The notes below the pieces were generated by a model, which did not search any database, was not told where the DNA came from, and saw only the letters and a program-made list of their open reading frames with translations. From UBA2450 sp045226015 (GTDB taxonomy: Bacteria > Bacillota_I > Bacilli_A > RFN20 > CAG-826), in assembly GCA_045226015.1 (NCBI GenBank), contig JBGVBY010000001.1:88456-152455 (forward strand): a DNA stretch of 64,000 nucleotides, in the 5' to 3' direction. The position numbers and the translations under genes are program-made. Each line of letters opens with the position of its first letter. The first letter of the stretch is position 1. Positions 42,907-51,866 of this stretch are shown piece by piece.

Positions 42907-45891
42907 ATGAAGCATTCAACAATTAAAAAACTACTAACACTTACCACAATTTCTTTATTTTCTTTAGTCTCAATTAGCTGTGGATCTAGTGAAGATCCTG
43001 CTACTAATCCTCCAGTTGATCCAGGCGGTGAAGGCGGAGGAGGCGGAGGAGGCGAAATCGTTCCTCCAGAAGATGAAGTAACATTGAGTGCGTTAAGTGT
43101 AACAGAAAAGCCATACAAAACTATTTACGAAGTAGGCGAATCTTTGAATACGTTAGGTATTAAAGTCATCGCTATATTCTCTGATACATCTACTAAAAAC
43201 GTATCAAAAGAAGCGACATATTCCCCTACTACATTCACAACCGCAAATGAAGAAACACAAGTAACTGTTTCTTATACATATAAAGAAGTCACTAAGTACG
43301 CTTATTTCACTGTTGAAGTTGATGAACCTGAAGATCCAGGTCCAATCGTGCCGAGCGACCCAACAGTCACCAGTGTTTCAGTTACTGAAAGCGTTTCTTT
43401 AGACTTGTATAACAAGAAAACACAAAGTGTGACCGCAACAGTTAACGGAGAAAATAATCCTCCTCAAACTGTTACTTGGGAATCATTAAACACAAATATC
43501 GTTACTGTAAGTAACGGAGTTTTTACTGCGGTTGCTGTAGGTAATACAAGAGTCAAAGTTACATCAACATATGACACAACTAAATTCGCGTATGTAGGTG
43601 TTTCTGTTACTGATTCCACTCCTGATGATCCAGGTCCTGTTGATCCAACTGATCCAGAAGATGAAGGTATTGTTTTACCTGCAATTGACTATGTCAAAGT
43701 GTTCGCTCCAAGCGATAGATTTAAAACTGTCTACGGTTGGACAAGTTCAGAAACCGTAACAAAAGGTTGGCCAGGAGATGCAATGGTGGCCGCTGATGAT
43801 TATGGAACATCCATTAAGTGGATGACATATGATTTTGTGAATTACACTGAAATTAATTTCATCTTCTCTGATAACGGAAATGGCCAAACTGCTGACTTAT
43901 CCGCATCTCACGCTGGATATTATTGGTATTACAAAGATGCGCTTATCAACACAAATACCGTTCCTCAAACTGGAAAAGAACCAGAAGTTGTTGATGTCGC
44001 AGTTCCTACATCAAATTATGACAATATCAAAGAAGCTAAAACTGCAGACGACTTACCAGCAGTTAAAAACTATAACAAAGGTGATGTAGTTTCTCCTTAT
44101 ACTGGAAACCGTACTGATTTTAGAGATGAATCAATTTACTTCACAATTACCACAAGATTCTATGATGGAGATTCCTCAAATAACGACAAGTGCTGGGATG
44201 GAGGGGTTAATCCTAGTTCCGATCCAGCCTGGAGAGGTGATTTTAAAGGCCTAATTGAAAAGATGGATTATATCAAAGCCTTGGGCTTCACCGCTATTTG
44301 GATTACTCCAATTGTTAAAAACGCATCAGGATATGATTATCATGGATATCATGCGATTAACTTCAAAGAAGTTGACCCAAGATATTTATCCACTGATGTC
44401 GCATTTATTGATGTCATTAGAGCTGCTCATAGTAGAGACATGAAGATTATTCTTGATGTGGTTTTTAACCACACCTCCAATAACGGTGAAGAAAACTTAT
44501 TCCCAATGGTCTACTATAACCCAGGTGTTGATTCTTCTCAAAATGGCGTTAATACTAACTATGCAAGTGGCATCTTACCAAGTAACTATGACAGTATGAA
44601 CGGAACACAAAAATTCAACACTAGAACCGACTCTATGAAAGGTCCTAAAGATACAGGTAATGTTTATCACCATGAAAAGAGTATGGCGTATGAACAATAT
44701 ATTGAACAAACTGGCTCTATGGCGGGTGACTGTGTTGATTTAAATACTGAAAATCCTGCTGTCGCTAACTATTTAGTGGAAGCCTTTGGAGAATTCATTC
44801 GTTTAGGTGTTGATGCTTTCCGTATCGATACGATGAAACATATCTCTAGACTTACATTTAATAACTACATTTGGCCAGGCTTATATAAGATCGCGGAAAA
44901 ATGTCATAACAACCACTTCTATATGTTTGGTGAAGTATGTCAAAGAGTAAGAGAAGTCTGGAACCATGGACAAGCTTGTGACTCCGCGCCTTTCTATACT
45001 TGGAAAGAAAGCAAAGACTACGATTGGGGTACTAGATTAGTTAACGAAGCTTCTACTTTAGAAAACTGGAATGATAACGCGAATATGAATCAACCAACTA
45101 GCCAAAACGTATATCTTTCTAATGGCTATACATATCACACTCCTGATTATTCTAGATCAAGTAAGTGTTCTGTTATTGATTTCCCAATGCATTGGAACTT
45201 CCAATACGCTAGAGATGCATATAACGTCGCAGTTAATAACGATCAATACTATAACGATGCTTCATATAACGTAGTATATGTTGATTCTCATGACTATGGC
45301 CCTGATGGAGCAGAAAAGATTAGATATAACGAAGGAACAGATGCTTGGAAAGAGAATATGTCCTTAATGTTCACCTTTAGAGGTGTTCCATGTATCTACT
45401 ATGGTTCTGAAGTTGAATTCCAAAAAGGAAAAGTAATTGATGTTGGACCTAACGCTCCACTATCAGAAACCGGAAGAGCGTATTATGGTGATTACCTTCA
45501 AGGTAATGTAACCGCTACTGATTTCGGTGTCTATACCGCCAGCGGTACAGTCCAAACCACTCTTAGCTCTACTTTAAGTAAACACTTACAAATGCTTAAC
45601 AAGATTAGACTTAAAGTCCCTGCCTTAAGAAGAGGACAATATACTTCTGTTGGTAATATGGCTTATGTCCGTAGATATACAGCAGGTGGAATTGACTCAT
45701 TAGCGGTTGTTGCCGTCACTAACGGAGCGGAAGTTGATGGTTTACCAAATGGTAGATACGTTGATTTAGTGTCAGGCACTGTTAAAAATGTCTCTAACGG
45801 ACACTTATCAATTTCTTTATATGGACAAGGTAGCGTTGCTGTTTACGTTTTAGATAACGGAGCCTCAGGTACCTTAGGACAAATTAGATAA
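42907..45891 (+). CDS. Secreted GH13 alpha-amylase lipoprotein with Ig-like domains
   Basis: About 994 residues from ATG 42907. Signal with lipobox VSISC (Cys 25) and a Gly-rich linker. Residues about 55-145 and 155-240 are group-3/BIG2-like Ig domains. A carbohydrate-binding (starch-like) module, with VKVFAPSDRFKTVYGW, lies at about 255-345. The GH13 barrel runs from about 400: FKGLIEKMDYIKALGFTAIW, DVVFNHTS, VDAFRIDTMKHI (nucleophile Asp about 640), MFGEVC (acid/base Glu about 676) and VDSHD (Asp about 796). It hydrolyses starch at the surface. A TATAAT box 6 bases before the ATG predicts a leaderless mRNA. Confidence 0.93.
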   Translation: MKHSTIKKLLTLTTISLFSLVSISCGSSEDPATNPPVDPGGEGGGGGGGEIVPPEDEVTLSALSVTEKPYKTIYEVGESLNTLGIKVIAIFSDTSTKNVSKEATYSPTTFTTANEETQVTVSYTYKEVTKYAYFTVEVDEPEDPGPIVPSDPTVTSVSVTESVSLDLYNKKTQSVTATVNGENNPPQTVTWESLNTNIVTVSNGVFTAVAVGNTRVKVTSTYDTTKFAYVGVSVTDSTPDDPGPVDPTDPEDEGIVLPAIDYVKVFAPSDRFKTVYGWTSSETVTKGWPGDAMVAADDYGTSIKWMTYDFVNYTEINFIFSDNGNGQTADLSASHAGYYWYYKDALINTNTVPQTGKEPEVVDVAVPTSNYDNIKEAKTADDLPAVKNYNKGDVVSPYTGNRTDFRDESIYFTITTRFYDGDSSNNDKCWDGGVNPSSDPAWRGDFKGLIEKMDYIKALGFTAIWITPIVKNASGYDYHGYHAINFKEVDPRYLSTDVAFIDVIRAAHSRDMKIILDVVFNHTSNNGEENLFPMVYYNPGVDSSQNGVNTNYASGILPSNYDSMNGTQKFNTRTDSMKGPKDTGNVYHHEKSMAYEQYIEQTGSMAGDCVDLNTENPAVANYLVEAFGEFIRLGVDAFRIDTMKHISRLTFNNYIWPGLYKIAEKCHNNHFYMFGEVCQRVREVWNHGQACDSAPFYTWKESKDYDWGTRLVNEASTLENWNDNANMNQPTSQNVYLSNGYTYHTPDYSRSSKCSVIDFPMHWNFQYARDAYNVAVNNDQYYNDASYNVVYVDSHDYGPDGAEKIRYNEGTDAWKENMSLMFTFRGVPCIYYGSEVEFQKGKVIDVGPNAPLSETGRAYYGDYLQGNVTATDFGVYTASGTVQTTLSSTLSKHLQMLNKIRLKVPALRRGQYTSVGNMAYVRRYTAGGIDSLAVVAVTNGAEVDGLPNGRYVDLVSGTVKNVSNGHLSISLYGQGSVAVYVLDNGASGTLGQIR

Positions 45892-45913
45892 GTTTATATT
45901 ATATATAAAAAAG

Positions 45914-45942
45914 AACAGTGAATTTGAGTTCACTGTTTTTTA
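45914..45942. terminator. Bidirectional terminator between amylase and CmpB-like genes
   Basis: Arms AACAGTGAA / TTCACTGTT with a 6-base loop; T runs follow on both strands. Confidence 0.85.
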
Positions 45943-46833
45943 TTTATCTTCAGTCTTTATTGGTCGACCATGTTCATCATAGTTATTAGATGTATCATCA
46001 TTCAAACTAGGATCGATTAAGATGGCTTGATCAATTTTCTTTTTGAGTTTACTTTGTTCTTTTGGTTTATTTTGTCTTTCTAAGTAAGACTTTTGGATAC
46101 TTTCAGGCAAAGAAGAGAAGACTCTTTCTTTGGTTTGTTTGGTTTTATTGTTCCATCCAGCGCGTAATTCTTCCGCTTTAGCGATTATTCCACTTTCTCT
46201 AGCAAATCTAGAGATAGAGGCAAATAATCCAACAGATGTGACAAAGTCAGAAATCATAATTCCATATCCTAAGCCTAATGCGAAGATGAAGCCGAAGTGA
46301 GCGACCGCTCCTTCTCCTCCAAACATGTAGGTATGCATATGTGTAGCAAGTTGATAAATGAACGGATTTAAAGCGTAATAATAAATGACTGCAACTGCAC
46401 CCCAAATAAGAGTGAATACTGGGCAAATAACTCCAAGGATATTTCCTTTCATATTCGTGTAGTCCCAAAGTTTTACTTTGAAACCTTTAATAAAGATGAC
46501 TCCTGCTAAGAATTCAAGTAACACCATTCCTACCCACATTAAAGCGATTGGAATTAAATCGTTTGGAGTGGCAGAACTCACTGCTTCCTTCCCAAATAGT
46601 CCGCCTAAAGGATTATAAAATTGCATTGATTCTGGGAAGAAAGACACACATAAATAACACATAGTGAACATCAATATGACTCCAAAACCATATAGAGGTA
46701 ACCATGGTCCTTTCATGAAGCCTGGATTGACCCATTTCTTAGCAGAGAAGAATCTTCTAAAGATTACTTCTAGGAGCCAACCAAACATTGCGCCCACAAT
46801 AAAAAGGAATAAGTAGATTAGAAATATTTTCAT
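45940..46833 (-). CDS. CmpB-type putative ABC transporter membrane protein (PF06541)
   Basis: 297 residues. It opens LIYLFLFIVGAMFGWLLEVIFRRF, then WVNPGFMKGPWLPLYGFGV, the signature of the PF06541 family, usually annotated as an ABC-transporter permease. Five to six membrane helices follow. The C-terminal 80 residues are a charged cytoplasmic tail. No ATPase gene is nearby, so the assignment as a transporter subunit is weak. A TATAAT box ends 8 bases before the ATG (46842-46847), inside the end of the upstream gene. Confidence 0.8.
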   Translation of the reverse strand: MKIFLIYLFLFIVGAMFGWLLEVIFRRFFSAKKWVNPGFMKGPWLPLYGFGVILMFTMCYLCVSFFPESMQFYNPLGGLFGKEAVSSATPNDLIPIALMWVGMVLLEFLAGVIFIKGFKVKLWDYTNMKGNILGVICPVFTLIWGAVAVIYYYALNPFIYQLATHMHTYMFGGEGAVAHFGFIFALGLGYGIMISDFVTSVGLFASISRFARESGIIAKAEELRAGWNNKTKQTKERVFSSLPESIQKSYLERQNKPKEQSKLKKKIDQAILIDPSLNDDTSNNYDEHGRPIKTEDK

Positions 46834-46842
46834 CGCTATATA

Positions 46843-47376
46843 TTATAGATAGATAAAATTCACGGTTACAGTGTGAATATAAATCCAACCATTTCCAGAA
46901 AGAGTTGTGTTATACCCAGATTGAGGATCGCCAGTAATGGTAAATTCAGAATTAGGATGGGTAACTTTATTTTCTCCATTAGAATCACAAGTGATTACTT
47001 GTAACTCAATTGAATAATTAATTGGATAGTTTGAATCTTTTGCAATTGTAAAGATCACATTATCCATTGCAGCATATAAATAATCGTGCAATTGATATGA
47101 ACCGATACTAGCGTTTTGACTATCGGTATTAAAAATAACTACGTTATCAAGACCAACTGTAGTTGGCTTAGACGCGGCAAATGTGAACTCGTATAAATGA
47201 GATGACTCAGTTAAATAATTTGGATTGAATTCTACTAATTCGTGACTAGGAATTCCTCCTCCACTAGGAGCATCTTCACCTTTTTTATTAAAAGCAAAAA
47301 CAAACACTACAGTAAGTGCTGCCGCTACAACTGCTACGACACCAGCAGAAATAAATAAAAATGTTTTCCTTTTCAT
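46843..47376 (-). CDS. Small membrane-anchored extracellular protein
   Basis: 177 residues. One N-terminal membrane helix (about 7-28, FISAGVVAVVAAALTVVFVFAF) leads to a short linker and a beta-rich extracellular domain (about 45-177). It ends VTVNFIYL. No known family is recognised. A GAGGG site lies 7 bases before the ATG. It precedes the CmpB-like gene closely. Confidence 0.6.
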   Translation of the reverse strand: MKRKTFLFISAGVVAVVAAALTVVFVFAFNKKGEDAPSGGGIPSHELVEFNPNYLTESSHLYEFTFAASKPTTVGLDNVVIFNTDSQNASIGSYQLHDYLYAAMDNVIFTIAKDSNYPINYSIELQVITCDSNGENKVTHPNSEFTITGDPQSGYNTTLSGNGWIYIHTVTVNFIYL

Positions 47377-47453
47377 CTCTAAACCCTCTTTTTTAATTCT
47401 ACTAGTTTAGATAATTATTGGAAAACATTGTTTTTTAATTGATGTAATCGAAA

Positions 47454-47909
47454 TTAATATAGTTTGTGAGTTAAACTCTCATATTCAGCGTAGAGCTTTA
47501 AGCATGCTTTTCTATCTAATTCGATAACAAGCTTTTCTCTTTCGCCTGGTTGTTGCATCTTATAGAATTTAGCGTCTCTAAATCCGATTTCTTCTGTGTC
47601 GAAGATATTACATCCGTAATATACCTTCTCAATATTTGCCCATAAAATAGCAGACATACACATTGGACATGGTTCACCAGTTGTGTATAATTCACATCCT
47701 GTTAAATCAAATGTGCCTAAATTCTTACATGCTTTATGGATTGCCATCATTTCTCCGTGACATGTAGGATCATTATTCTTTAAAACTTGGTTATGTCCTT
47801 TACCAACAACCACTCCATCTTTAACGATAACTGCTCCAAAAGGACCACCGTGTTGATTACGAATTCCTTTTCTAGCTTCGTTAATAGCCATTCTCATAAA
47901 TTTGTTCAT
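47454..47909 (-). CDS. guaD: Guanine deaminase (cytidine-deaminase fold)
   Basis: 151 residues. GGPFGAVIVKDG, zinc site H51-G-E53 (usually HAE) and PCPMC (Cys 81, 84), then a VYYG strand with FDTEEIGFRDAKFY: this matches the B. subtilis GuaD type, which swaps its C-terminal segment over the neighbour's active site. It converts guanine to xanthine for purine salvage and nitrogen release. Gly for Ala in the HAE motif is a small oddity. It is distinct from TadA at 63260. Confidence 0.85.
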   Translation of the reverse strand: MNKFMRMAINEARKGIRNQHGGPFGAVIVKDGVVVGKGHNQVLKNNDPTCHGEMMAIHKACKNLGTFDLTGCELYTTGEPCPMCMSAILWANIEKVYYGCNIFDTEEIGFRDAKFYKMQQPGEREKLVIELDRKACLKLYAEYESLTHKLY

Positions 47910-47940
47910 ACTTATAACCTGCTTTCCTTTGTATTATACA

Positions 47941-48966
47941 TTATTTATTTTTCCACTTTAAGAAAACGCGCTTGTAATAGTCATTCCATGTCTTCTTAAG
48001 TACATCTTCGTTATAGAAATCAGAGATGAATTTTGAATCTTCACATTTTTGGTTATAGTAGGTTGAAGATTCTTTGAGTTTTTTCAGTTCATTGGAATAG
48101 TCTTCTAAATTATTTCCCTTACAATACTTTGAAAACAGGATTGGTCTATATAACGAAAGATCTTTAAGCAATATTGGCTTATTGACATTCGCCATTTCTA
48201 AGATTGTCATAGGGAATAATTCCAAATGAGATGGCATGAATAATACATCTGATGCATTAAAGATGTCGTTCATATAGATTCGGTCAACAATTGGAATATT
48301 CTTCATGTTTTGCGGCAAATTTTCCAATAATTTCTTATATTTTTTATATCCGTGCATTATCTTTCCAAATGAGAAACCGCCAGCCCAAACAAAGAACATG
48401 TCTGGATTGTTTTTGGCAACTTCTACAAATTCATCAAAGCCTTTTCTAGTCTGAATTTGGCCACATCCTAAAACGATAAATTTATCTAAAGGAAGGCCAT
48501 ATTTTTCTTTTGTCTGCTTAATTTGTTCCTCACTAACAGGTTTAAAAGCTTCATGATTAACATAATTAGGAATATAGGTTATTTTTTCTTTTTGAATTTT
48601 AAGTGCTTCCAAGTCACTAGAGAAGGCTGGATTAACTACAATCAATTCATCGGCTTTTCGATACATTCCCTCGACGTATTTATCGAAGATCCAATTGATT
48701 AATCTTGGAAGTTTGATGCTTTCATGATTTTTAGCGGGTATGAAATGTACATAAACGATGTTGAGATGTTTCTTATTCATCCTCAATCGATATCTAAGAT
48801 TCACACTATGGATGTGATAAATATCAAAATTAGATTTCTTTGAATTAATCTCAATATGAAAATCATCTAGTTTTTTAACTAGTTCAACTTGTTCTAAATA
48901 TGCGCTTCCAACACCTTGTCCTTTTACAGAGTCAGCTTTAGAAAGCATATTGATACGTAATTTCAT
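47941..48966 (-). CDS. GT4-family glycosyltransferase (glycolipid synthase-like)
   Basis: 341 residues from ATG 48966. The start LRINMLSKADSVKGQGVGSAYLEQVELV is typical of GT4 enzymes that build glycosyl-diacylglycerols in Bacillota and Mollicutes. The Rossmann halves are visible: IVYVHFIPAKNHESIKLP, then IVLGCGQIQTRKGFDEFVEVA, and the EX7E-like motif MPSHLELFPMTILEMANVNKP. It probably transfers a hexose to a membrane lipid on the cytoplasmic face. A TATAAT box ends 6 bases before the ATG (48973-48978), with no ribosome site. Confidence 0.85.
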   Translation of the reverse strand: MKLRINMLSKADSVKGQGVGSAYLEQVELVKKLDDFHIEINSKKSNFDIYHIHSVNLRYRLRMNKKHLNIVYVHFIPAKNHESIKLPRLINWIFDKYVEGMYRKADELIVVNPAFSSDLEALKIQKEKITYIPNYVNHEAFKPVSEEQIKQTKEKYGLPLDKFIVLGCGQIQTRKGFDEFVEVAKNNPDMFFVWAGGFSFGKIMHGYKKYKKLLENLPQNMKNIPIVDRIYMNDIFNASDVLFMPSHLELFPMTILEMANVNKPILLKDLSLYRPILFSKYCKGNNLEDYSNELKKLKESSTYYNQKCEDSKFISDFYNEDVLKKTWNDYYKRVFLKWKNK

Positions 48967-49006
48967 AAATGTATTATAGAACAATTCTTGTTTATTTTAT
49001 ATGTCT

Positions 49007-49030
49007 AAGTATCTTATAATTTAGATACTT
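49007..49030. promoter_or_regulatory. Inverted repeat centred on the -10 box of the TldD/TldE operon
   Basis: Perfect 8-bp arms AAGTATCT (49007-49014) and AGATACTT (49023-49030) enclose the TATAAT box (49015-49020). A repressor bound here would block the promoter. It lies 27 bases before the TldD start. Confidence 0.5.
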
Positions 49031-49056
49031 TTTACATTAAAAGGAGGTATATCAAA

Positions 49057-50457
49057 GTGATTAGTAAAAAACTTGCGATAGAAGTTTTAAACGAAATGCT
49101 CGCTACTGGATGTGACTACGCCGAAATATTTTATGAAGATAGTCATGCTAGAGGTGTTTCAATAGAAAATGGTAAAGTTTCTTCTGTTTCTGTTGGATAC
49201 GCAAACGGAGCAGGTTTAAGACTATTAAAAGAAAATAGATGTGTATATGGTTTTACATCAGACTTAACAAAGAAAGGTCTATTAACCTTAGCAAGAAACC
49301 TAAATAAATCATTCAATGGAGAAAGATTATTAACAGTTTCTAAACTTGAAATGATTAGAGCAAAGAATAGAAACGTCATATCTAAATCATATGATGATAT
49401 CCCACTAAAAGAGAAAATTGATTTAGTGAGAGAAGGTTCTGATGAAATTGCATCAATGAATGATCCACGTATCGTTAGATACATTGGTAGTTTTGTTAAT
49501 AATGTTAGAGATGTAACAGTCTATAACTCAAAAGGAAAATGGTTTAGTAGAAAAACTGAATTCGCTAGACTTGTATATTCTGTAGTCGTTGCCGATGAAA
49601 ACGGTATGGAAACTGGTTTTGAAGGACCAGGATGTCAAATGGATATGTCATTCTTCAAAGACAAGGCCAAGCCAAGAAAAGTAGCAAGAAAAGCTGCTGA
49701 GACAGCATTATTAATGCTGACAGCCAAGGAATGCCCATCTGGAAAAATGCCAGTTGTTATTGGTAATGGCTGGGGTGGAGTTCTTTTCCACGAAGCTTGC
49801 GGACACCCACTTGAAGCCAGCGCAGTATCTAGAGGTTTAAGCTGTTTTGCAGGTAAAGAAGGAGAAATGATTGCTTCTCCAATCGTCACTGCGGTTGATG
49901 ATTCCACTATTCCAAACGCTTGGGGATCAATTGATATTGATGACGAAGGAAATCCAGGAGAAAAACGCGTCTTAATCAAAGATGGAAAACTCGTTAACTT
50001 CATGATTGATGACTTTAACGGTAGAAGAATGGGTAGAACTGGTAACGGTTCTTGTCGTAGACAAAGCTATAAATACTGCCCAACAAGCCGTATGAGTAAT
50101 ACATATATTGATAACGGTAAATCCACTCCTGAAGAAATCATCAAAGCCACAAAACTTGGCTTATACGCAGTTGGGTTTGCTGGAGGAAGTGTTGATCCAA
50201 CTACTGGTGAATTCAATTTTGGCTGTTCAGAAGCCTACATTATTAGAGATGGAAAGGTTTGTGAACCAGTTAAAGGCGCAACATTAATTGGAAAAGGTGA
50301 AGAAATCCTTAAAAAGATTGATATGGTCGCTAATGACTTAGAATTAGCACAAGGTATGTGTGGCGCAGCGAGCGGAAGTATTCGTACAAACGTTGGACAA
50401 CCTACATTACGTGTAAGTGAAATCACTGTTGGTGGTAGAGGAGGAGAATTGAAATAA
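49057..50457 (+). CDS. tldD: Metalloprotease TldD
   Basis: 466 residues from GTG 49057 with AAGGAGG 10 bases upstream. The active-site motif HEACGHPLEA (HExxxH type) lies at about 245-254, as in TldD. GWGGVLFHEACGH, DDEGNPGEKRVLIKDGKLVNFM and RMGRTGNGSCRRQ match the family. With TldE it forms a heterodimeric zinc protease known for processing peptides such as microcin B17 precursor and for degrading unfolded peptides. The downstream gene starts at its stop codon (TAATG overlap). Confidence 0.93.
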   Translation: MISKKLAIEVLNEMLATGCDYAEIFYEDSHARGVSIENGKVSSVSVGYANGAGLRLLKENRCVYGFTSDLTKKGLLTLARNLNKSFNGERLLTVSKLEMIRAKNRNVISKSYDDIPLKEKIDLVREGSDEIASMNDPRIVRYIGSFVNNVRDVTVYNSKGKWFSRKTEFARLVYSVVVADENGMETGFEGPGCQMDMSFFKDKAKPRKVARKAAETALLMLTAKECPSGKMPVVIGNGWGGVLFHEACGHPLEASAVSRGLSCFAGKEGEMIASPIVTAVDDSTIPNAWGSIDIDDEGNPGEKRVLIKDGKLVNFMIDDFNGRRMGRTGNGSCRRQSYKYCPTSRMSNTYIDNGKSTPEEIIKATKLGLYAVGFAGGSVDPTTGEFNFGCSEAYIIRDGKVCEPVKGATLIGKGEEILKKIDMVANDLELAQGMCGAASGSIRTNVGQPTLRVSEITVGGRGGELK

Positions 50458-51782
50458 TGAAATTCGATAATTTTTTTGAACTAGCAAAAGCTAGTGGCAT
50501 TGAAGAAGCTGAAATCTCAGTTTTTAATAATTATTCTCTCTCATTTTCACTCTTCCACGGTGAAATTGACTCCTACGAAAGTAGCGATTCTTCCTTCTAT
50601 TTAGCTAGAGGAATCTATAAGGGAAAATTGGGCGCTATCTCAAGTGATACATACAATAAAAAAAGCGCGGAGATTTTTGTAAAAGCAATTATTGAAAATG
50701 CATCTTGTATTGAAAACGATGATCCTGTTTTCATTTTTAAAGGAAGCGAAAAATACAAGAAAATCAACACTTTTAACAAGGAATTAGGAAATATTTCCGT
50801 CGAAACTAAGTTAAATTTGTTATACGAACTCGAAAAGAAAATCAAAGAAAAAGACAATCGAATTATTGAAGTTGAATCCGTCGGTTATGGAGAAAGTAGT
50901 TCTTCATCCACAATAATGAATAGTCACGGATTAAAGCTCACAAGAAAGAACAATAGTTACGTTTATTACGGTGGAGCGGTCGCAAAAGAAGGCGAACAAG
51001 TTAAAACTGGATTTGATATTGCTTATGGAAATGATTTTTCTAAATTTGATGTCGATAAATTAGCAGAATCTATCGTAAAAGAGACAACAAGCAAGCTTGG
51101 TGGATATCAATGTGCATCATCAACCTACAAAGCTGTATTATCTCCAGATGTTGTTAAATCATTTGTTGGTGCTTATATCGATAGTGCGGTCGCTGAAGGT
51201 GTTCAAAAGAAAGCTTCACTCTTCATCGGTAAGTTAGGACAAAAGGTTGCTTCTAAGAAAGTCACTATTGAAGATAAACCACTCGCTAAAACAATATTTG
51301 CCCGTTCATTTGATGATGAAGGTGTTGCTACTAAGAACATGGCCATTATTAAAAACGGCATTCTTCAATCCTATATCTATAATTTGACCACTGCTGCTAA
51401 AGACAATGTAGAAAGCACAGGTCATGGTGCTACCGGTGGAGGATCTAAAGTTGGAACAAGCACCTGGTATATTGAAATGAAACCAGGAAAGAAGTCTCAA
51501 GAAGAACTCTTTAAAGAGATTGATAACGGTGTATATATCACCGAGGTCCAAGGATTACACGCTGGACTAAATCCACAAAGTGGTAACTTCTCACTTCAAT
51601 CAACTGGATTTATGATTGAAAACGGCAAGGTTACTCATGGATTAGATATCATTACAATTAGTGGTAATCTTGTTGATTTATTCAACAACATTTCTGAAGT
51701 TGGTGCTGATTCTAAAGAATTTATGTCAGCGTTCAAATGTCCTTCAGTGATTGTTAAGAAAATTAACGTTTCCGGAAAATAA
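50457..51782 (+). CDS. tldE: TldE/PmbA, partner of TldD
   Basis: 441 residues, coupled to TldD by a one-base TAATG overlap. It has the PmbA/TldE fold (ISVFNNYSLSFSLFHGEIDSYESSDS and VVKSFVGAYIDSAVAEGVQ, then STGHGATGGGSKVGTSTWYIE), and lacks the HExxxH motif, as expected for the non-catalytic half. The terminator at 51784 ends the operon. Confidence 0.92.
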   Translation: MKFDNFFELAKASGIEEAEISVFNNYSLSFSLFHGEIDSYESSDSSFYLARGIYKGKLGAISSDTYNKKSAEIFVKAIIENASCIENDDPVFIFKGSEKYKKINTFNKELGNISVETKLNLLYELEKKIKEKDNRIIEVESVGYGESSSSSTIMNSHGLKLTRKNNSYVYYGGAVAKEGEQVKTGFDIAYGNDFSKFDVDKLAESIVKETTSKLGGYQCASSTYKAVLSPDVVKSFVGAYIDSAVAEGVQKKASLFIGKLGQKVASKKVTIEDKPLAKTIFARSFDDEGVATKNMAIIKNGILQSYIYNLTTAAKDNVESTGHGATGGGSKVGTSTWYIEMKPGKKSQEELFKEIDNGVYITEVQGLHAGLNPQSGNFSLQSTGFMIENGKVTHGLDIITISGNLVDLFNNISEVGADSKEFMSAFKCPSVIVKKINVSGK

Positions 51783-51783
51783 G

Positions 51784-51806
51784 GCAGATGAAAATCTGCT
51801 TTTTTT
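51784..51806 (+). terminator. Terminator of the tldDE operon
   Basis: GCAGAT-GAAA-ATCTGC followed by seven T. Confidence 0.88.
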
Positions 51807-51866
51807 CTATCTTGTGTACGAAATATATTTATTTAATTTCTTGTCAGGTTATATAATAACGACAAG

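Noticed and set aside
42894..43118. Poly-Pro ORF on the minus strand
   Set aside because: Antisense of the Gly-rich linker of the amylase lipoprotein; the PPPPPPP run is just the complement of GGAGGCGGA repeats.
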